From positions 1-5,460 of the forward strand of contig CALGLI010000144.1 of the NCBI GenBank assembly GCA_937930265.1: DNA of 5,460 nt, given 5' to 3'. Below, one piece after another: positions 5,414 through 5,460 of the stretch. Position 1 is the stretch's first letter. Every line of letters starts with the position of its first letter. Origin of the DNA: an uncultured Veillonella sp. Lineage in GTDB: Bacteria; Bacillota; Negativicutes; Veillonellales; Veillonellaceae. The position numbers and the translations under genes were made by a program. Under the pieces are notes generated by a model. The model did no database searches. It saw only the letters and a program-made list of their open reading frames with translations, and was not told where the DNA came from.

Positions 5414-5460
5414 CTATTCACCTCCGACCCAGTATATATTTGTGCACGAAACAGTTTCAC
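5414..5460 (-). CDS. Possible C-terminal end of the preceding tail gene
   Basis: One minus-strand frame is open from the window edge to a TAG at 5414-5416, two bases before the tail gene start, encoding ETVSCTNIYWVGGE. Tight spacing and the downstream ribosome binding site lying inside its last codons fit a late phage operon. Only 14 codons are visible and another frame is also open to the edge, so the call is tentative. Confidence 0.4.
   Translation of the reverse strand, partial: ETVSCTNIYWVGGE

Noticed and set aside
1..5460. tRNA genes, CRISPR arrays, insertion sequences or attachment-site repeats
   Set aside because: None seen on reading both strands; genes are closely packed and no direct repeats or terminal inverted repeats stand out.

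Overview
The window is an AT-rich stretch of a temperate phage or prophage of a low-GC Gram-positive (Bacillota) host. The evidence is consensus AGGAGG-type ribosome binding sites, a DUF859-type tail protein, a GH25 + LysM endolysin and a TcdE-family (phage_holin_4) holin. I cannot name the genus from the sequence. All supported genes lie on the minus strand, so transcription runs from high to low coordinates.

Right part (5460 to about 2805): the end of the tail module. A 625-residue tail tip/fibre protein (DUF859-like body, gp10/collar-like C-terminus) is followed 17 bases later by a 224-residue protein with two apparent carbohydrate-binding modules. Both probably act in host-surface recognition. 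A moderate stem-loop with a short T run follows and may attenuate transcription into lysis. A few codons of a preceding gene may be present at the right edge.

Middle (2779 to 1279): the lysis cassette, in the order endolysin then holin. The holin ribosome binding site overlaps the endolysin stop codon. A strong rho-independent terminator closes the late operon.

Left part (1269 to 1): an accessory 'moron-like' cassette. Immediately after the terminator is a strong extended -10 promoter carrying a 15-bp palindrome in its spacer. A 9-bp inverted repeat lies over the predicted transcription start. The promoter drives two small orphan genes of 78 and 115 codons, each with a near-perfect ribosome binding site and separated by a long perfect hairpin. 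A second promoter, also with a palindrome in its spacer, then drives a gene cut by the window edge. That gene encodes an HExxH ... ExxAxxF protein, a minigluzincin-like metallopeptidase signature. An independently promoted, apparently repressible cassette just downstream of lysis is where lysogenic-conversion genes typically sit. Its biological role cannot be read from the sequence and is the most interesting open question here.
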